Assembly (NCBI GenBank): GCA_910584385.1
Contig: CAJUAK010000004.1
Coordinates: 1 to 64,000 of the forward strand
Direction of reading: 5' to 3'
Source of the DNA: an uncultured Alphaproteobacteria bacterium
GTDB lineage: Bacteria > Pseudomonadota > Alphaproteobacteria > RF32 > CAG-239
Length of the DNA: 64,000 bases
Shown: positions 43,803 to 53,443 of the stretch, in pieces
Numbering within the stretch: the stretch's first letter is position 1
Layout: each line of letters opens with the position of its first letter
Translations under genes and position numbers: made by a program
Notes under the pieces: model-generated
What the model was told of the DNA's origin: nothing
Databases searched by the model: none
The model's input: only the letters and a program-made list of their open reading frames with translations

Positions 43803-45839
43803 ATGTATAAATTTTGGCTGCAAATTCAGGAAAATTTTTTTAACGAGCATAACCGCTGGTATATTTGGATTCCGGTAATTTTTGGCGCAGGCATAGGCAC
43901 CTATTTTCTTCTCCCTTCAGAACCTCCGCTATGGGGAACCCTCGCGGTAATAGAAACATTAATTATTGCTGCGGTTTTGTTTCGCCGCTCCCTGTCTGTT
44001 TTGTTTATCTTGGGAATTCTGGCGGTTTTTACGGCGGGGTTTGCAAATATGCAGCTGCAGGCTGTTTATCAAAGCAAGAAATTATATCCTGCGCCGAACG
44101 GAAAAGAATATTTGCATGGGCGGATTTTAAAAAAAGATTATAATGCCGCCGGCGCTTTAAGGCTGACGATTGAAAATGCAAAAAATTTTGAAGGCAAGCC
44201 GCTGGGAAAAGTCAGGGTAACGCTGCGGGAACACCAAGAAATCCGAGAAGGCCAATGCGTGGAAATGGTTGCAAAATTAATGCCTTTCTTTTCTCCGGCA
44301 ATTGTAGGCGGCTATCAGTTTGACCGCAGAGCCTTTTTTGATGGCTACAGTTCAGGCGGATATGCCTTAACCAGGGCTCTGCCTCAGGAATGCTCGGAAC
44401 CCATGCGCTTACGGGATAATATTGTTTATGGAATAAATGCGCTCCGTTCAAAAATCGTCGGGCGGATAAAGCAAATCCTTCCGCCCGATGAAGCAGGAAT
44501 TGCTGCGGCCGTTATTGCCGGAAAAAAGGGGGAAAGCTCTCCCAAAATCACGCAAAACTACAGAGATTCCGGTTTAGCACATTTCTTGTCGGTTTCAGGG
44601 CTGCATATGAGCATGATTGCAGCCTTGGGTTTCTTTTTTATTAGGTTGATTTTAGCCTTGGTGCCGTCTTTTTCCCTGCGTTATGATTCAAAAAAAGCAG
44701 CCGCCCTTTTTGCGATTTTTATAAGCTTTGTATATTTGTTGATATCCGGAATGGAAATTCCGGCGCAGCGGGCTTTTATCATGACCTTTGTCGTCTTGTT
44801 GGGCATATTGTTTTCAAGGCGGGCCATTTCAATGTATACGATTGCCTGGGCGGCGATGGCGGTTTTAATAATCTCGCCCCAGGCCTTGACCGGCCCAAGC
44901 TTTCAAATGTCTTTTGCCGCCGTTGTCTGTCTGGTTGCCTTCTATGAAAAATATGCCGGAGCTTTATATAAATTTTTATCCGGAAACGGGCGCCCCATAG
45001 GGTTTGTTTCCAAAACATTGCGGGTTGTCTGGGCTTATCTGGCGGGAATTGTTATATCGGATTTTGTTGCCAGTGCGGCAACCTTGCCTTTTGCGATTTA
45101 TCATTTTAACAAAGTTGCATTGTACACGAGTTTGGCAAATCTGCTGGCCGGGCCGATAATAGGGATAATCATTATGCCATTTATCCTTTTTTCTTTATGC
45201 CTGATGCCTTTGGGTTTGGCGGAATATCCTTTGCGTTTGGCCGGATTAGGAATAAGCTGGATAAATAAGATAACCGATTGTGTTTCAACGCTTCCTATGG
45301 CAGCGCCAAGCGTCTTAGCCATGCCGCTTTGGGGGCTGTTGGCGATAACCCTGGGCGGATTATGGCTTTGTATCTGGACCAAACCCTGGCGGAAATGGGG
45401 CTGGATATTTATCGCTTTGGGAATGCTAAGTTTTTGTTTCGTTAAGAAACCATTGCTCATGGTAAATTCCCGGGCAAATTTAATCGCAGTTCAAGACAAT
45501 GCAGGGAATATGATTCCGCTTCCCGGCTGCGGAGAAATTTTTACAAGAAAAATCTGGCTGGAAAAAACGGCTTCCCCGCCCTTGGACGCAGAACAAAAGA
45601 AATTGCTAAAACAAATATACAAAGGGAAAAGGCGGCAACCGGAATGGATGGACTTAATTTGCGATGAGAGCAAATGTACTTACAAAACGCATTTCGTTTA
45701 CTATAAAGAAGGGCGGCTGCAAGTGGACGGGAAGGATTTTGATACCCGGCAAGCTTTAGGCGCGCAGTTTTATAAAAAGGGCGGGAAGATAAAAGCAGAA
45801 ACGGTCAGGGAATATATCGGGCACAGGTTGTGGAACTGA
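43803..45839 (+). CDS. comEC: ComEC/Rec2-family DNA uptake channel
   Basis: A 678-aa polytopic membrane protein that in transformable bacteria carries single-stranded DNA across the inner membrane. Two N-terminal helices precede an OB-fold-like periplasmic domain (DUF4131 region, about 90-200). The Competence domain (about 235-510) has the signature HFLSVSGLHMSMIA and SGMEIPAQRAF. The C-terminal region of about 140 residues lacks the HxHxDH motif, so the metallo-beta-lactamase domain found in many ComECs is missing or replaced. It abuts holC with no gap. Confidence 0.92.
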   Translation: MYKFWLQIQENFFNEHNRWYIWIPVIFGAGIGTYFLLPSEPPLWGTLAVIETLIIAAVLFRRSLSVLFILGILAVFTAGFANMQLQAVYQSKKLYPAPNGKEYLHGRILKKDYNAAGALRLTIENAKNFEGKPLGKVRVTLREHQEIREGQCVEMVAKLMPFFSPAIVGGYQFDRRAFFDGYSSGGYALTRALPQECSEPMRLRDNIVYGINALRSKIVGRIKQILPPDEAGIAAAVIAGKKGESSPKITQNYRDSGLAHFLSVSGLHMSMIAALGFFFIRLILALVPSFSLRYDSKKAAALFAIFISFVYLLISGMEIPAQRAFIMTFVVLLGILFSRRAISMYTIAWAAMAVLIISPQALTGPSFQMSFAAVVCLVAFYEKYAGALYKFLSGNGRPIGFVSKTLRVVWAYLAGIVISDFVASAATLPFAIYHFNKVALYTSLANLLAGPIIGIIIMPFILFSLCLMPLGLAEYPLRLAGLGISWINKITDCVSTLPMAAPSVLAMPLWGLLAITLGGLWLCIWTKPWRKWGWIFIALGMLSFCFVKKPLLMVNSRANLIAVQDNAGNMIPLPGCGEIFTRKIWLEKTASPPLDAEQKKLLKQIYKGKRRQPEWMDLICDESKCTYKTHFVYYKEGRLQVDGKDFDTRQALGAQFYKKGGKIKAETVREYIGHRLWN

Positions 45840-46292
45840 CTATTTCTGATTCCAACGCCCGGAATCATCCTGCTGCCAGTAAAAACATTCATAATTGGCG
45901 TTCTTACAAGTTTTCCAGAATGCTCTGGCCTGGACGAGTGCCGTCTCGGCATTGCCGTCAAAAATATTAAAGACCCGTTCAAATTTTTCAAGCTCACCCG
46001 GTTCTGCGGCTGCACCATCGGTCAAAAATAAAAATACGGCGCCGTTTGGATTGTCGTCTCCCGATGTCAGCCATATCGGCTGCATTTCCGCATTGCCGTC
46101 TTTGCGGCTGCCATGAGGGAGAAAAGACTGGTCATCATAGGTCCAAAGCTGCGTGTTCAAAAATTCCACCCGTTCTTCATTGCCGATTTTAACCAGGATT
46201 TTTTTTCCTGTGGAATAGGCTTTTTCTAAAAGCTTAGGCAAAACATTTTCCAGGCTTTGTTTTTGCAAATGGTAAAAATCAATACGCGGCAT
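45840..46292 (-). CDS. holC: DNA polymerase III chi subunit
   Basis: The chi subunit bridges the clamp-loader to SSB on lagging-strand DNA. The 150-aa protein shows the HolC pattern: IDFYHLQKQ start, LLEKAY, LWTYDDQSFLPHG, PIWLTSGDDNPN, and the FERVFNIFDG segment with the conserved phenylalanine-rich helix. Its start overlaps degP by 14 nt. Confidence 0.93.
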   Translation of the reverse strand: MPRIDFYHLQKQSLENVLPKLLEKAYSTGKKILVKIGNEERVEFLNTQLWTYDDQSFLPHGSRKDGNAEMQPIWLTSGDDNPNGAVFLFLTDGAAAEPGELEKFERVFNIFDGNAETALVQARAFWKTCKNANYECFYWQQDDSGRWNQK

Positions 46293-47679
46293 TGGCTTTT
46301 CCTTTTAATTTTAAAGCGACAAAATTCGGCAGCTCGTTATTTTTTAACATAAGCAATACCGGGCGCCTGTTATCCCTTTTCGCTTCATTAATAAGCTCTT
46401 TCATTTGCGCAGCGTTGAGCAGTTCAGCCTTGTCCATCTGGATAATGACATCTCCTTCGCGGATTCCTTTTAATGCCGCATCGCTGCCGCTGACGGCTTC
46501 CAGGACAACCACGCCGGATGTTCCAGGCTCAAGTTGGTATTTATCCTGTAAATCCGGCGTTATGTCAGCAATGCGCAAATCCAAATCTTCTAAAAACACG
46601 CCGCCTTCTTTTTCAGAAACCCCTGCGGACGGGGCCGTCGCCGTTTGAGGGGCTTCAGGCATTTTTTCAATCTTTATTTTTTTATTAAACTGCTCTTTAT
46701 TCCGGCGGAATATGATTCCTTTTTCTGTTCCGGGGAGGGTCTCCGCAACCATTCTGGAAAAATCCCGAGCCTGCAGAATTTCATCATCTCCAAAGGTTAA
46801 AAGTATGTCTCCGGCCTCAATGCCGGCAGCAGCTGCGGGAGAATTCGGCGCCACATCGGAAACCAACACGCCCTTTGTTTTTTCCATGTTCTGGGATGCG
46901 GCAATATCTTCCGTCATCGGCTGCACTTTAAGCCCGAGCCAGCCGCGTTCGACTTTCCCTTTTTGTTTAAGCTCTTGGATGACAAACTTGCTCAAATTCA
47001 CAGGCAGTGCAAAACCGACGCCCATGCTGCCGCCGGATGTTGAATAAATGGCACTGTTAATTCCGATAACTTCGCCTTGCATATTAAACATCGGTCCGCC
47101 GGAGTTCCCTTGGTTAATGGACGCATCTGTCTGAATAAAGTTATCATAAGGTCCCGATTCGATGTCGCGCGATTTGGCAGAAATAATTCCGGCTGTAACG
47201 CTTCCGCCCAAACCAAAAGGATTGCCTATTGCCAAAATCCAATCGCCGATTCTAATCTTGTCTGAGTCGCCCAACCGGGCATAAGGAAAAGGCTTCTGCC
47301 CTTCAATTTTTATCAGGGCGAGGTCTGTCTTCTCGTCTGCGCCGGCGATTGACGCTTCGTAAGTTTTGTTTTCGGCGGTCGTCGCCATGACTTTGACCGC
47401 CCCCGAAATAACATGGTTATTGGTAATGATGTAACCTGTTTCATCAATTAAAAAACCGGATCCCAAAGAAACATGACCGTCTCCTTTTGAAAAAAGAGGC
47501 GTTTCCTGGGCGGATACAGAAAGTTCCTCATTTTCCTCCGGTGTGCCGATAGTTGAAATATTGACAACCGTCGGCAGCAGCCTTTCAGCTAAATCTGCAA
47601 AAGATTCCGGCCTCCTTTCCTGTGCCTGAAGGGCAGGAGCCAAAGCAAAGAACAGCAAAAAGGGCAGGGCTTTTTTCAT
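46279..47679 (-). CDS. degP: periplasmic serine protease/chaperone, DegP/Do family
   Basis: Envelope quality-control protease of 466 aa. A signal peptide (about 1-19) is followed by a trypsin-like domain with the catalytic triad His (TNNHVISG), Asp (KTDLALIKI) and Ser (GNSGGPM). Two PDZ domains (about 260-350 and 370-460) follow. It is in one minus-strand transcript with hflK and hflC, which regulate membrane proteolysis. DegQ or MucD are equally suitable names. Confidence 0.95.
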   Translation of the reverse strand: MKKALPFLLFFALAPALQAQERRPESFADLAERLLPTVVNISTIGTPEENEELSVSAQETPLFSKGDGHVSLGSGFLIDETGYIITNNHVISGAVKVMATTAENKTYEASIAGADEKTDLALIKIEGQKPFPYARLGDSDKIRIGDWILAIGNPFGLGGSVTAGIISAKSRDIESGPYDNFIQTDASINQGNSGGPMFNMQGEVIGINSAIYSTSGGSMGVGFALPVNLSKFVIQELKQKGKVERGWLGLKVQPMTEDIAASQNMEKTKGVLVSDVAPNSPAAAAGIEAGDILLTFGDDEILQARDFSRMVAETLPGTEKGIIFRRNKEQFNKKIKIEKMPEAPQTATAPSAGVSEKEGGVFLEDLDLRIADITPDLQDKYQLEPGTSGVVVLEAVSGSDAALKGIREGDVIIQMDKAELLNAAQMKELINEAKRDNRRPVLLMLKNNELPNFVALKLKGKANAAY

Positions 47680-47682
47680 GGA

Positions 47683-48555
47683 TTACCTTCTTTTTTGCGG
47701 GCTGTTTTGAAAGAATTCAAAAAATTCCGAATTTGGCGACAAGACCAGATTTGTTTTTCCGTCGGCCAAGGCTTTGCGATAAGCTTCTAATGAACGGTAA
47801 AAGGCATAAAACTGCGGATCGCTCCCGGCCGCCTGATTCCAGATTTGAATAGCTTTATTATCGCCTTCGCCTTTCAAAATCTGTGCTTGTTTATCCGCTT
47901 CGGCAATGATAATTGTTTTTTCTTTATCTGCTTTGGCGCGGATTTGCTGGGCAGTCTGCTGCCCCTGGGCGCGAAACTCTTTTGCATCTCTCTCTCGTTC
48001 TGTCTTCATGCGGGCATTGATTGCCTGCAAAACTTCAATCGGCAAATCTGCCCGGCGGATGCGGACATCGGCAACGCTGACGCCAATCTGCTCGGCATCT
48101 GTTTTGACGGCCTTGCTGATGTTGCGCATAATTTCAGTGCGCTGCTGCGACAGGAGTTCTTGCAGGGTTATGCGTCCCAAAATCTTGCGGACGGATGAAT
48201 TGACAATTTCTTCCAGCTTGCTTTGGGCTTGCAGCTCGGTACGGACCGTTTTGTAAAATTTAAGCGGGTCGACGATTCTGTAACGGGTAAAGCTGTCCAC
48301 GTCCAGGCGCTTCTTATCGTTCAAAACGACTTCCTGCGCTGGCGGGTCAAGATTAAGCAGGCGTTTGTCATAAAAAACAACATTCTGAATAAATGGAACC
48401 TTTAGCTTAAGCCCCGGTTCCTGAACGACTCTCATCGGTTCGCCAAACTGCAGGACAATGGCTTGTTCCGTTTGGGTAACCACATATAAGGAGTTTGCCA
48501 GAAGCAAAACAAATATGCCCAATATCGCGGCGCCGTAAATAGCTGTTTTTTTCAT
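47683..48555 (-). CDS. hflC: FtsH modulator HflC
   Basis: SPFH/prohibitin-domain membrane protein, 290 aa, that with HflK forms a periplasmic-facing ring around FtsH and modulates its proteolysis. An N-terminal transmembrane helix (about 7-26) is followed by the SPFH domain with YVVTQTEQAIVLQFGEP and DVRIRRADLP, then a long helical region. It starts 12 nt after hflK and ends 3 nt before degP. Confidence 0.96.
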   Translation of the reverse strand: MKKTAIYGAAILGIFVLLLANSLYVVTQTEQAIVLQFGEPMRVVQEPGLKLKVPFIQNVVFYDKRLLNLDPPAQEVVLNDKKRLDVDSFTRYRIVDPLKFYKTVRTELQAQSKLEEIVNSSVRKILGRITLQELLSQQRTEIMRNISKAVKTDAEQIGVSVADVRIRRADLPIEVLQAINARMKTERERDAKEFRAQGQQTAQQIRAKADKEKTIIIAEADKQAQILKGEGDNKAIQIWNQAAGSDPQFYAFYRSLEAYRKALADGKTNLVLSPNSEFFEFFQNSPQKRR

Positions 48556-48567
48556 CTTAACCCCTTT

Positions 48568-49587
48568 CTATAGACTATTTTTGTTCAGCGGAAGAAAAGG
48601 AAGAACCGGCGCGCCGGATTTTTCCTGTTGGATAATGGTTTTATCCGTGTTTTTCATAACTTCTTCCATGGTTTCCAGATAAAGGCGCTTGCGCGTAACT
48701 TCCGGGCCTTCTTTATAGGCTTTTTGAACGGAAATAAAGCGTTCGGCATCGCCTTGGGCGCGATTAATGACAGCTTCTTTATAAGCCTGGGCGTCTTGCA
48801 GGCGCTGCGCGGCTTCGCCCCGTGCCTTCGGCAGGATTTCATTGCGGTAAGCTTCCGCTTCGTTTTTAAATCTTTCCATGTCGGCTTTTGCACGTTGAAC
48901 CTCATTAAACGCATCGACAACCTGCTTGGGCGGGTCGGCCTTTTGCAGTTTTACGCGCACGATTTGAATGCCGGCGCCGAATTCATCCAAAACTTTTTGC
49001 AATTCTTCTTTTGTATCGTCTTCGACTTTTCCGCGGTCGCCGGTAATAATCGGCTGCATTTCGGACTGCCCGACAATTTCTCTTAAAACAGACTGAGCCG
49101 CAACGCGAACCGTTTGGTCGGGACTGCGCATGTTAAACAGATAATCTTTGGCATCTTTGATTTTCCAGACAATTGTCAAATTGATGTCAACAATATTTTC
49201 ATCGCCGGTCAGCATATGGCTTTCAGTGAAGTTATTATTCCGGGGTTCGGCAACGCCGAGGTTAATGCTTCGTTCTTGGGTGATGTTGACCTTGTCGACG
49301 GTTTCAATCGGAAAAGGCAGATGATAATGAAGCCCGGCTTCCGTCGTATCGACATATTTTCCAAAGCGCAAAACCACGCCTTGTTCATTCGGTTCGACTT
49401 GATAAATGCCGGAAGCCAGCCATAACGCGGCCAATATTAAAAATCCAAACTTCCAGTTGAAGTCAACCCCTTCGGGCTTTTTCAAATGCATATCGATAAT
49501 TTTTGCGCTGCCGGCAGTCGTTGTGCCGTCATTTCCCCAGGGAGAGGATGTTCCTTCATTGTCCCACGGATTGGGTGTTTTGCTCAT
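48568..49587 (-). CDS. hflK: FtsH modulator HflK
   Basis: Partner of HflC in the FtsH-regulating complex. It is 339 aa. A Gly/Asn-rich cytosolic N-terminus (PWDNEGTSSPWGND) is followed by a transmembrane helix (about 46-63), the SPFH domain beginning YQVEPNEQGVVLRFGKY, and a helical C-terminal part with KADPPKQVVDAFNEVQRA. It is the first gene of the hflK-hflC-degP-holC run. Confidence 0.96.
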   Translation of the reverse strand: MSKTPNPWDNEGTSSPWGNDGTTTAGSAKIIDMHLKKPEGVDFNWKFGFLILAALWLASGIYQVEPNEQGVVLRFGKYVDTTEAGLHYHLPFPIETVDKVNITQERSINLGVAEPRNNNFTESHMLTGDENIVDINLTIVWKIKDAKDYLFNMRSPDQTVRVAAQSVLREIVGQSEMQPIITGDRGKVEDDTKEELQKVLDEFGAGIQIVRVKLQKADPPKQVVDAFNEVQRAKADMERFKNEAEAYRNEILPKARGEAAQRLQDAQAYKEAVINRAQGDAERFISVQKAYKEGPEVTRKRLYLETMEEVMKNTDKTIIQQEKSGAPVLPFLPLNKNSL

Positions 49588-49685
49588 ATGTGCACCTCTG
49601 CTTGATTAATTTGTTGCAATAGACATTTATATAATATAATTATGACGTAAAGACAATTACTGATTTTTTATCAACAGGGGGCGGC

Positions 49686-50681
49686 ATGGAAGAACAAGTT
49701 AAAAAGATTGTTGAAAAATATTTTAAGGCAGAGCAGGTTGAATCTGTAAAAATTTTTGGTTCGGGGGTAATTGTAACTTTGATTGCCGCGCCTGACGATG
49801 CACAAGCCGAAGCTTTGAAAAATGAAATTATGCAGCTTTCCGGAATTGATAAAGCTGCGGTTGTCTTCACCGGTGAAAAATCTGTGCAGCCTCTGGGAAA
49901 AGAACCTGCAAAATGGCAGCTTCCCAATGTTAAAAAGGTTGTGGCTGTCGCTTCGGGAAAAGGCGGCGTTGGAAAATCGACCACGGCGGTAAACCTTTCT
50001 CTGGCTTTAAGCCGTTTGGGGCTGAAAACGGCGTTGTTTGATGCCGACATTTACGGGCCGTCCATTCCGACAATGCTGGGCTATGAAGGCGTGGCGCCGA
50101 TTAGCCGCGATGGCAAAACCTTTGAGCCTTTTGAATTCAAAAACGTACAATCAATGTCCATTGGAACCCTGATTCCGAAAGACCAGCCTTTAATTTGGCG
50201 CGGCGCTAAAGCCTGCGGGGCGATTGAACAGCTGATGACGGAAACGGATTGGGCTGAAATCGACGTGATGGTTTTAGACATGCCTCCCGGAACCGGAGAC
50301 ATCCAGTTAACCATTTCCCAAAACATGGATTTGGCTGGCGCGGTTATTGTTTCCACGCCGCAAGATATTGCTTTGATAGATGCTGTCAAAGGCGTCAATA
50401 TGTTTAGGCGGGTTGACGTGCCCATTTTAGGGATTGTCGAAAATATGAGCTACTATGTCTGTGAAAACTGCGGAACGCGGGCGGATATCTTCGGGCATGC
50501 CGGCGCTCAAAAAGCGGCAGCAGATTTGGGCGTGGATTTCCTTGGCGAGATTCCTCTGCACTTTGATATTCGTTCTTTATCAGATGCGGGAACGCCGATT
50601 GTGCTGGCCAAGCCTGAAAGCCCTTATACGAAAGCTTATATGGATATTGCTGAAAAAATTAAAAATAAACTGGAGCTTTAA
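49686..50681 (+). CDS. mrp: Mrp/ApbC-family Fe-S carrier ATPase
   Basis: P-loop NTPase that carries Fe-S clusters to apo-enzymes, 331 aa. A short N-terminal DUF59-like domain (about 1-75) precedes the Walker A loop SGKGGVGKSTTAVNL and the Mrp signature DIYGPSIPTMLG. VLDMPPGTGD is the switch II region, and the cluster-binding pair is CENCG near residue 258. A role alongside the SUF genes is probable. It overlaps mntP by one base (TAATG). Confidence 0.95.
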   Translation: MEEQVKKIVEKYFKAEQVESVKIFGSGVIVTLIAAPDDAQAEALKNEIMQLSGIDKAAVVFTGEKSVQPLGKEPAKWQLPNVKKVVAVASGKGGVGKSTTAVNLSLALSRLGLKTALFDADIYGPSIPTMLGYEGVAPISRDGKTFEPFEFKNVQSMSIGTLIPKDQPLIWRGAKACGAIEQLMTETDWAEIDVMVLDMPPGTGDIQLTISQNMDLAGAVIVSTPQDIALIDAVKGVNMFRRVDVPILGIVENMSYYVCENCGTRADIFGHAGAQKAAADLGVDFLGEIPLHFDIRSLSDAGTPIVLAKPESPYTKAYMDIAEKIKNKLEL

Positions 50682-51241
50682 TGTTTGTTGAAGTCTTTAT
50701 GCTGGCACTTGCTTTGGCCGTTGATGCTTTTGTCGTTTCATTTTCCTATGGGCTGATTATCAAAAAAGGGAAAGGCCGGGCAGCGTTAAAGCTGGCTTCT
50801 GCAACAGGCGGCGGACAGTTCGTTATGCCGGTTTTGGGGTGGTATGGCGCGCGGATGGTTTACGATTCTATTGCCGCAGTGGACCATTGGATTGCTTTTT
50901 TTGTTTTTTCGGCTCTTGGTTTAAAAATCATTATAGATTCTCAAAAAAACAAATGCGGCAATGATGTGCCAAAATCGTCGCTCCTGACTTGGAAAGTTTT
51001 ATTTTTAATTGCGGTGGCCACTTCTGTGGATGCCTTTGTCAGCGGTTCAATGCTTTATTTTATGAACATTCCGATATGGCGGGCAGCCCTGCTGATTGGC
51101 ATGGTTACTTTTCTTCTCTCAATTGTTGGGTTTAATTTTTGCCGGATATTTAAAAAAATAAACACATCCTGGTTGGAAACGGCATCGGGCATTATTTTAA
51201 TTTTGCTCGGCGTAAAAGTGCTTTTTGAGCACTTATCTTGA
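50681..51241 (+). CDS. mntP: manganese efflux pump MntP
   Basis: A 186-aa protein with six transmembrane helices in two inverted repeats. The conserved Asp motifs are ALAVDAFVVSFSYG in the first helix and ATSVDAFVSG in the fourth. The family exports Mn2+. It is coupled to mrp by a one-base overlap and overlaps the convergent thioesterase gene by 9 nt. Confidence 0.92.
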   Translation: MFVEVFMLALALAVDAFVVSFSYGLIIKKGKGRAALKLASATGGGQFVMPVLGWYGARMVYDSIAAVDHWIAFFVFSALGLKIIIDSQKNKCGNDVPKSSLLTWKVLFLIAVATSVDAFVSGSMLYFMNIPIWRAALLIGMVTFLLSIVGFNFCRIFKKINTSWLETASGIILILLGVKVLFEHLS

Positions 51242-51964
51242 TTTCCAGCGAATGCGGATGCCGGCAAGTTCCCGCCCGTCTGTTACGGATGTAATGCTGT
51301 GCAGCGTTGTTAATCCGGAAACTTCTGTTGCCACATTAACTTCTTCGCCAAGCTTGCATTCCTTTTTAAATGCTATTTCAATATCCTGCACCTGGTAGGC
51401 ATCGCGAAAACCGTAATCAATCGCTTCCAGCGCCCAGAGCGGATAAACGGCATTGTTAACATGTTTGTTAAAATCAATATCGTCATAACGCACCAAAAAA
51501 CGGCGCTGGCAGTCAATACGTCCGACGCTTTCCATTTTTTCAAAATCTCCGTCAATGGAACGTTCTTCAATAATTTGATATTGCGGAAGGTTTTCCCGCA
51601 GCCCGACAGGGCGTTTTTTCTCAAAATTAATCAAAATCCATTGGCTGGACGCGCGGATAATAACTTTCCCGCTTTCATCATAAACCAAAAAGTCGCGGAT
51701 GGCGCCCAGGCGTTTTTCAACGGCGGGCCAGGTTTCAACCGAAATTTTTTCATGAAGTTTCGGCAGGCGCTCAATAATGATGCGGTAATTGGCGCCCACC
51801 CATGCCAAGCCTTTTTCAAGGCAGAAATCCAAGCCGAGCCCAAGGAGCCCGGCATGGGTATCTGCCATATCCTGAAAAATATTCATGAGGGTTACCATGC
51901 GCAGAAAACCGTCTTTATCACATTCGTAACTGCGAATAAGATATTCTTTGCTAAACTTTTGCAT
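51233..51964 (-). CDS. acyl-ACP thioesterase
   Basis: A 243-aa double hot-dog protein of the FatA/FatB-like bacterial acyl-ACP thioesterase family, which releases free fatty acids from acyl carrier protein. The conserved block with the catalytic Asn and His is RYDDIDFNKHVNNAVYP (about residue 175), and MADTHAGLLGLGLDF lies near the N-terminus. It follows the RNase J-like gene with a 14-nt overlap; GGAG precedes its ATG. Confidence 0.88.
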   Translation of the reverse strand: MQKFSKEYLIRSYECDKDGFLRMVTLMNIFQDMADTHAGLLGLGLDFCLEKGLAWVGANYRIIIERLPKLHEKISVETWPAVEKRLGAIRDFLVYDESGKVIIRASSQWILINFEKKRPVGLRENLPQYQIIEERSIDGDFEKMESVGRIDCQRRFLVRYDDIDFNKHVNNAVYPLWALEAIDYGFRDAYQVQDIEIAFKKECKLGEEVNVATEVSGLTTLHSITSVTDGRELAGIRIRWKSR

Positions 51965-53438
51965 GGCTGTCTCCTTTATTTTTTCTTTGGTGCAAATATT
52001 CCTTAAATTTATTCAGGCAGCGGCGGCGGCTGATGGTCCTTTTAAGAAAGCCCTCGCCGGAGGATGGCTTTTGCAAAACAGGATGCGGTTCCCGGCTGTC
52101 TTTGGTGAAAATCATCCAATGAGCGTTTTCTTTGTTTGCTAAGACGGCGTCATTATTGTCAAATTTATAAACATATCCGTTATGCGGCGTATATTTAATC
52201 AGGCGGATAGAGAGAAACTCTGCCAATTTTCGAAAATAATCGATTACAAACACCGGGCAATGCGTCGGAATAAAACCGCTGTAGGGCAATATTTTGGTTA
52301 AGGCTTCAAAATCCTTCAAAAAGCCATGTCCGCAGGCCTGAAGCTGCGGATAGTTTTCCAATGCCGCAAAAGGAATGTTATGGGCGTTAAATTTGCCTTT
52401 GAGCGGATTAAAATAGCTTATCGCCGTGATTAGCCCGAAGCTGTTTTTTTCATGTGCGCCGAATTCTTGGGGAATGTCGTTAAACGTGCCGATAACCACA
52501 AAATTCTTGCCGATGGTTTTAAAATCCACATGAGGGTAATAATAAACCTTGATTCTGTTTCCGGCAAGTTTGCCAAAGTCGATGCCGTATTGCTGCAACA
52601 TCCGCAGGTAGCTGTAAAAGTCGCGGCTTCCGTAAAAAATAACGTCTTTTTTATATTTGAGCGCTGCCAGAAATGCTAAAATATACATTTGCTGATGTGT
52701 CGGATAAACGGGAATAAAAACTTTTTTGTTTTTGTTTTTTCTAAGCAGGTTGTAAAAACAGCGGAGGTTTTCTTTCTCTGTTACGGCGTAACCGTCCTTA
52801 ACGATGTCGCAACAGTCTGCAACTGTCCAATTTATCTCATGCGCGCGCTGTCTCAGGCGTTTAATATCTGTCGGCTTCCGAAAGCAAGTGCTGGCATCAA
52901 GCTTCATGTCTCCGGTATGGTAGACCGTGGCATAAGGCGTTTTAATAATAAAGCCCATTGCGTCAAAACAAGTATGAGAGGCGGCGACAGCTTCAATTTC
53001 CATGTTGCCGATTTGTAAAATGTCGCCGGCTTTTATGATGGTATACGCCGGGCGCAAAGATTCCGGAAGGTGAAATTCGTCGCACAAGTCATCCAAAATT
53101 ATTTTTGTATACTTGCCGCCATACAGCATAGGAAGCCGGACCCCGGCGCGGACATAATGGATAATCCCGTTCAAATGGTCGGGATGGGAATGCGTCAGCA
53201 AAAGTGCCTGCGGACGATTCTCCGCTTGCAGCAATCGGGTAATGTCAGGCACCGCGGCAATGGCATTTTTAATGCCAAAAGCCTGATAATTGTCAAATTT
53301 CCCAAGGTCGATAAGGATTGTTGTCGAGGCGTTTTCTTCGGATAGGGTGTAGCGGTAACAATGCCCGCTGATTTGATCGGGATTATTACCGCCTAACGGC
53401 TGCCAAAACAAGCCGTGCCCATTATCCGTAATTTTCAT
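51951..53438 (-). CDS. RNase J-like metallo-beta-lactamase (beta-CASP type), divergent
   Basis: A 495-aa metallo-beta-lactamase protein. Metal ligands are visible in LLTHSHPDHLNG, in VAASHTCFDAMGF and in YHTGDMKLD, the RNase J order of motifs. Near the C-terminus ACGHGFLKDF and FIPTHCP resemble RNase J's SGHA and PVHGE motifs, pointing to a beta-CASP domain. Sequence between these is diverged and Lys/Tyr-rich, with a basic 50-residue C-terminal extension. It could be a ribonuclease or another phosphodiesterase. It lies between the lytic transglycosylase (5 nt) and the thioesterase (overlap). Confidence 0.7.
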   Translation of the reverse strand: MKITDNGHGLFWQPLGGNNPDQISGHCYRYTLSEENASTTILIDLGKFDNYQAFGIKNAIAAVPDITRLLQAENRPQALLLTHSHPDHLNGIIHYVRAGVRLPMLYGGKYTKIILDDLCDEFHLPESLRPAYTIIKAGDILQIGNMEIEAVAASHTCFDAMGFIIKTPYATVYHTGDMKLDASTCFRKPTDIKRLRQRAHEINWTVADCCDIVKDGYAVTEKENLRCFYNLLRKNKNKKVFIPVYPTHQQMYILAFLAALKYKKDVIFYGSRDFYSYLRMLQQYGIDFGKLAGNRIKVYYYPHVDFKTIGKNFVVIGTFNDIPQEFGAHEKNSFGLITAISYFNPLKGKFNAHNIPFAALENYPQLQACGHGFLKDFEALTKILPYSGFIPTHCPVFVIDYFRKLAEFLSIRLIKYTPHNGYVYKFDNNDAVLANKENAHWMIFTKDSREPHPVLQKPSSGEGFLKRTISRRRCLNKFKEYLHQRKNKGDSHAKV

Positions 53439-53443
53439 TTTTG

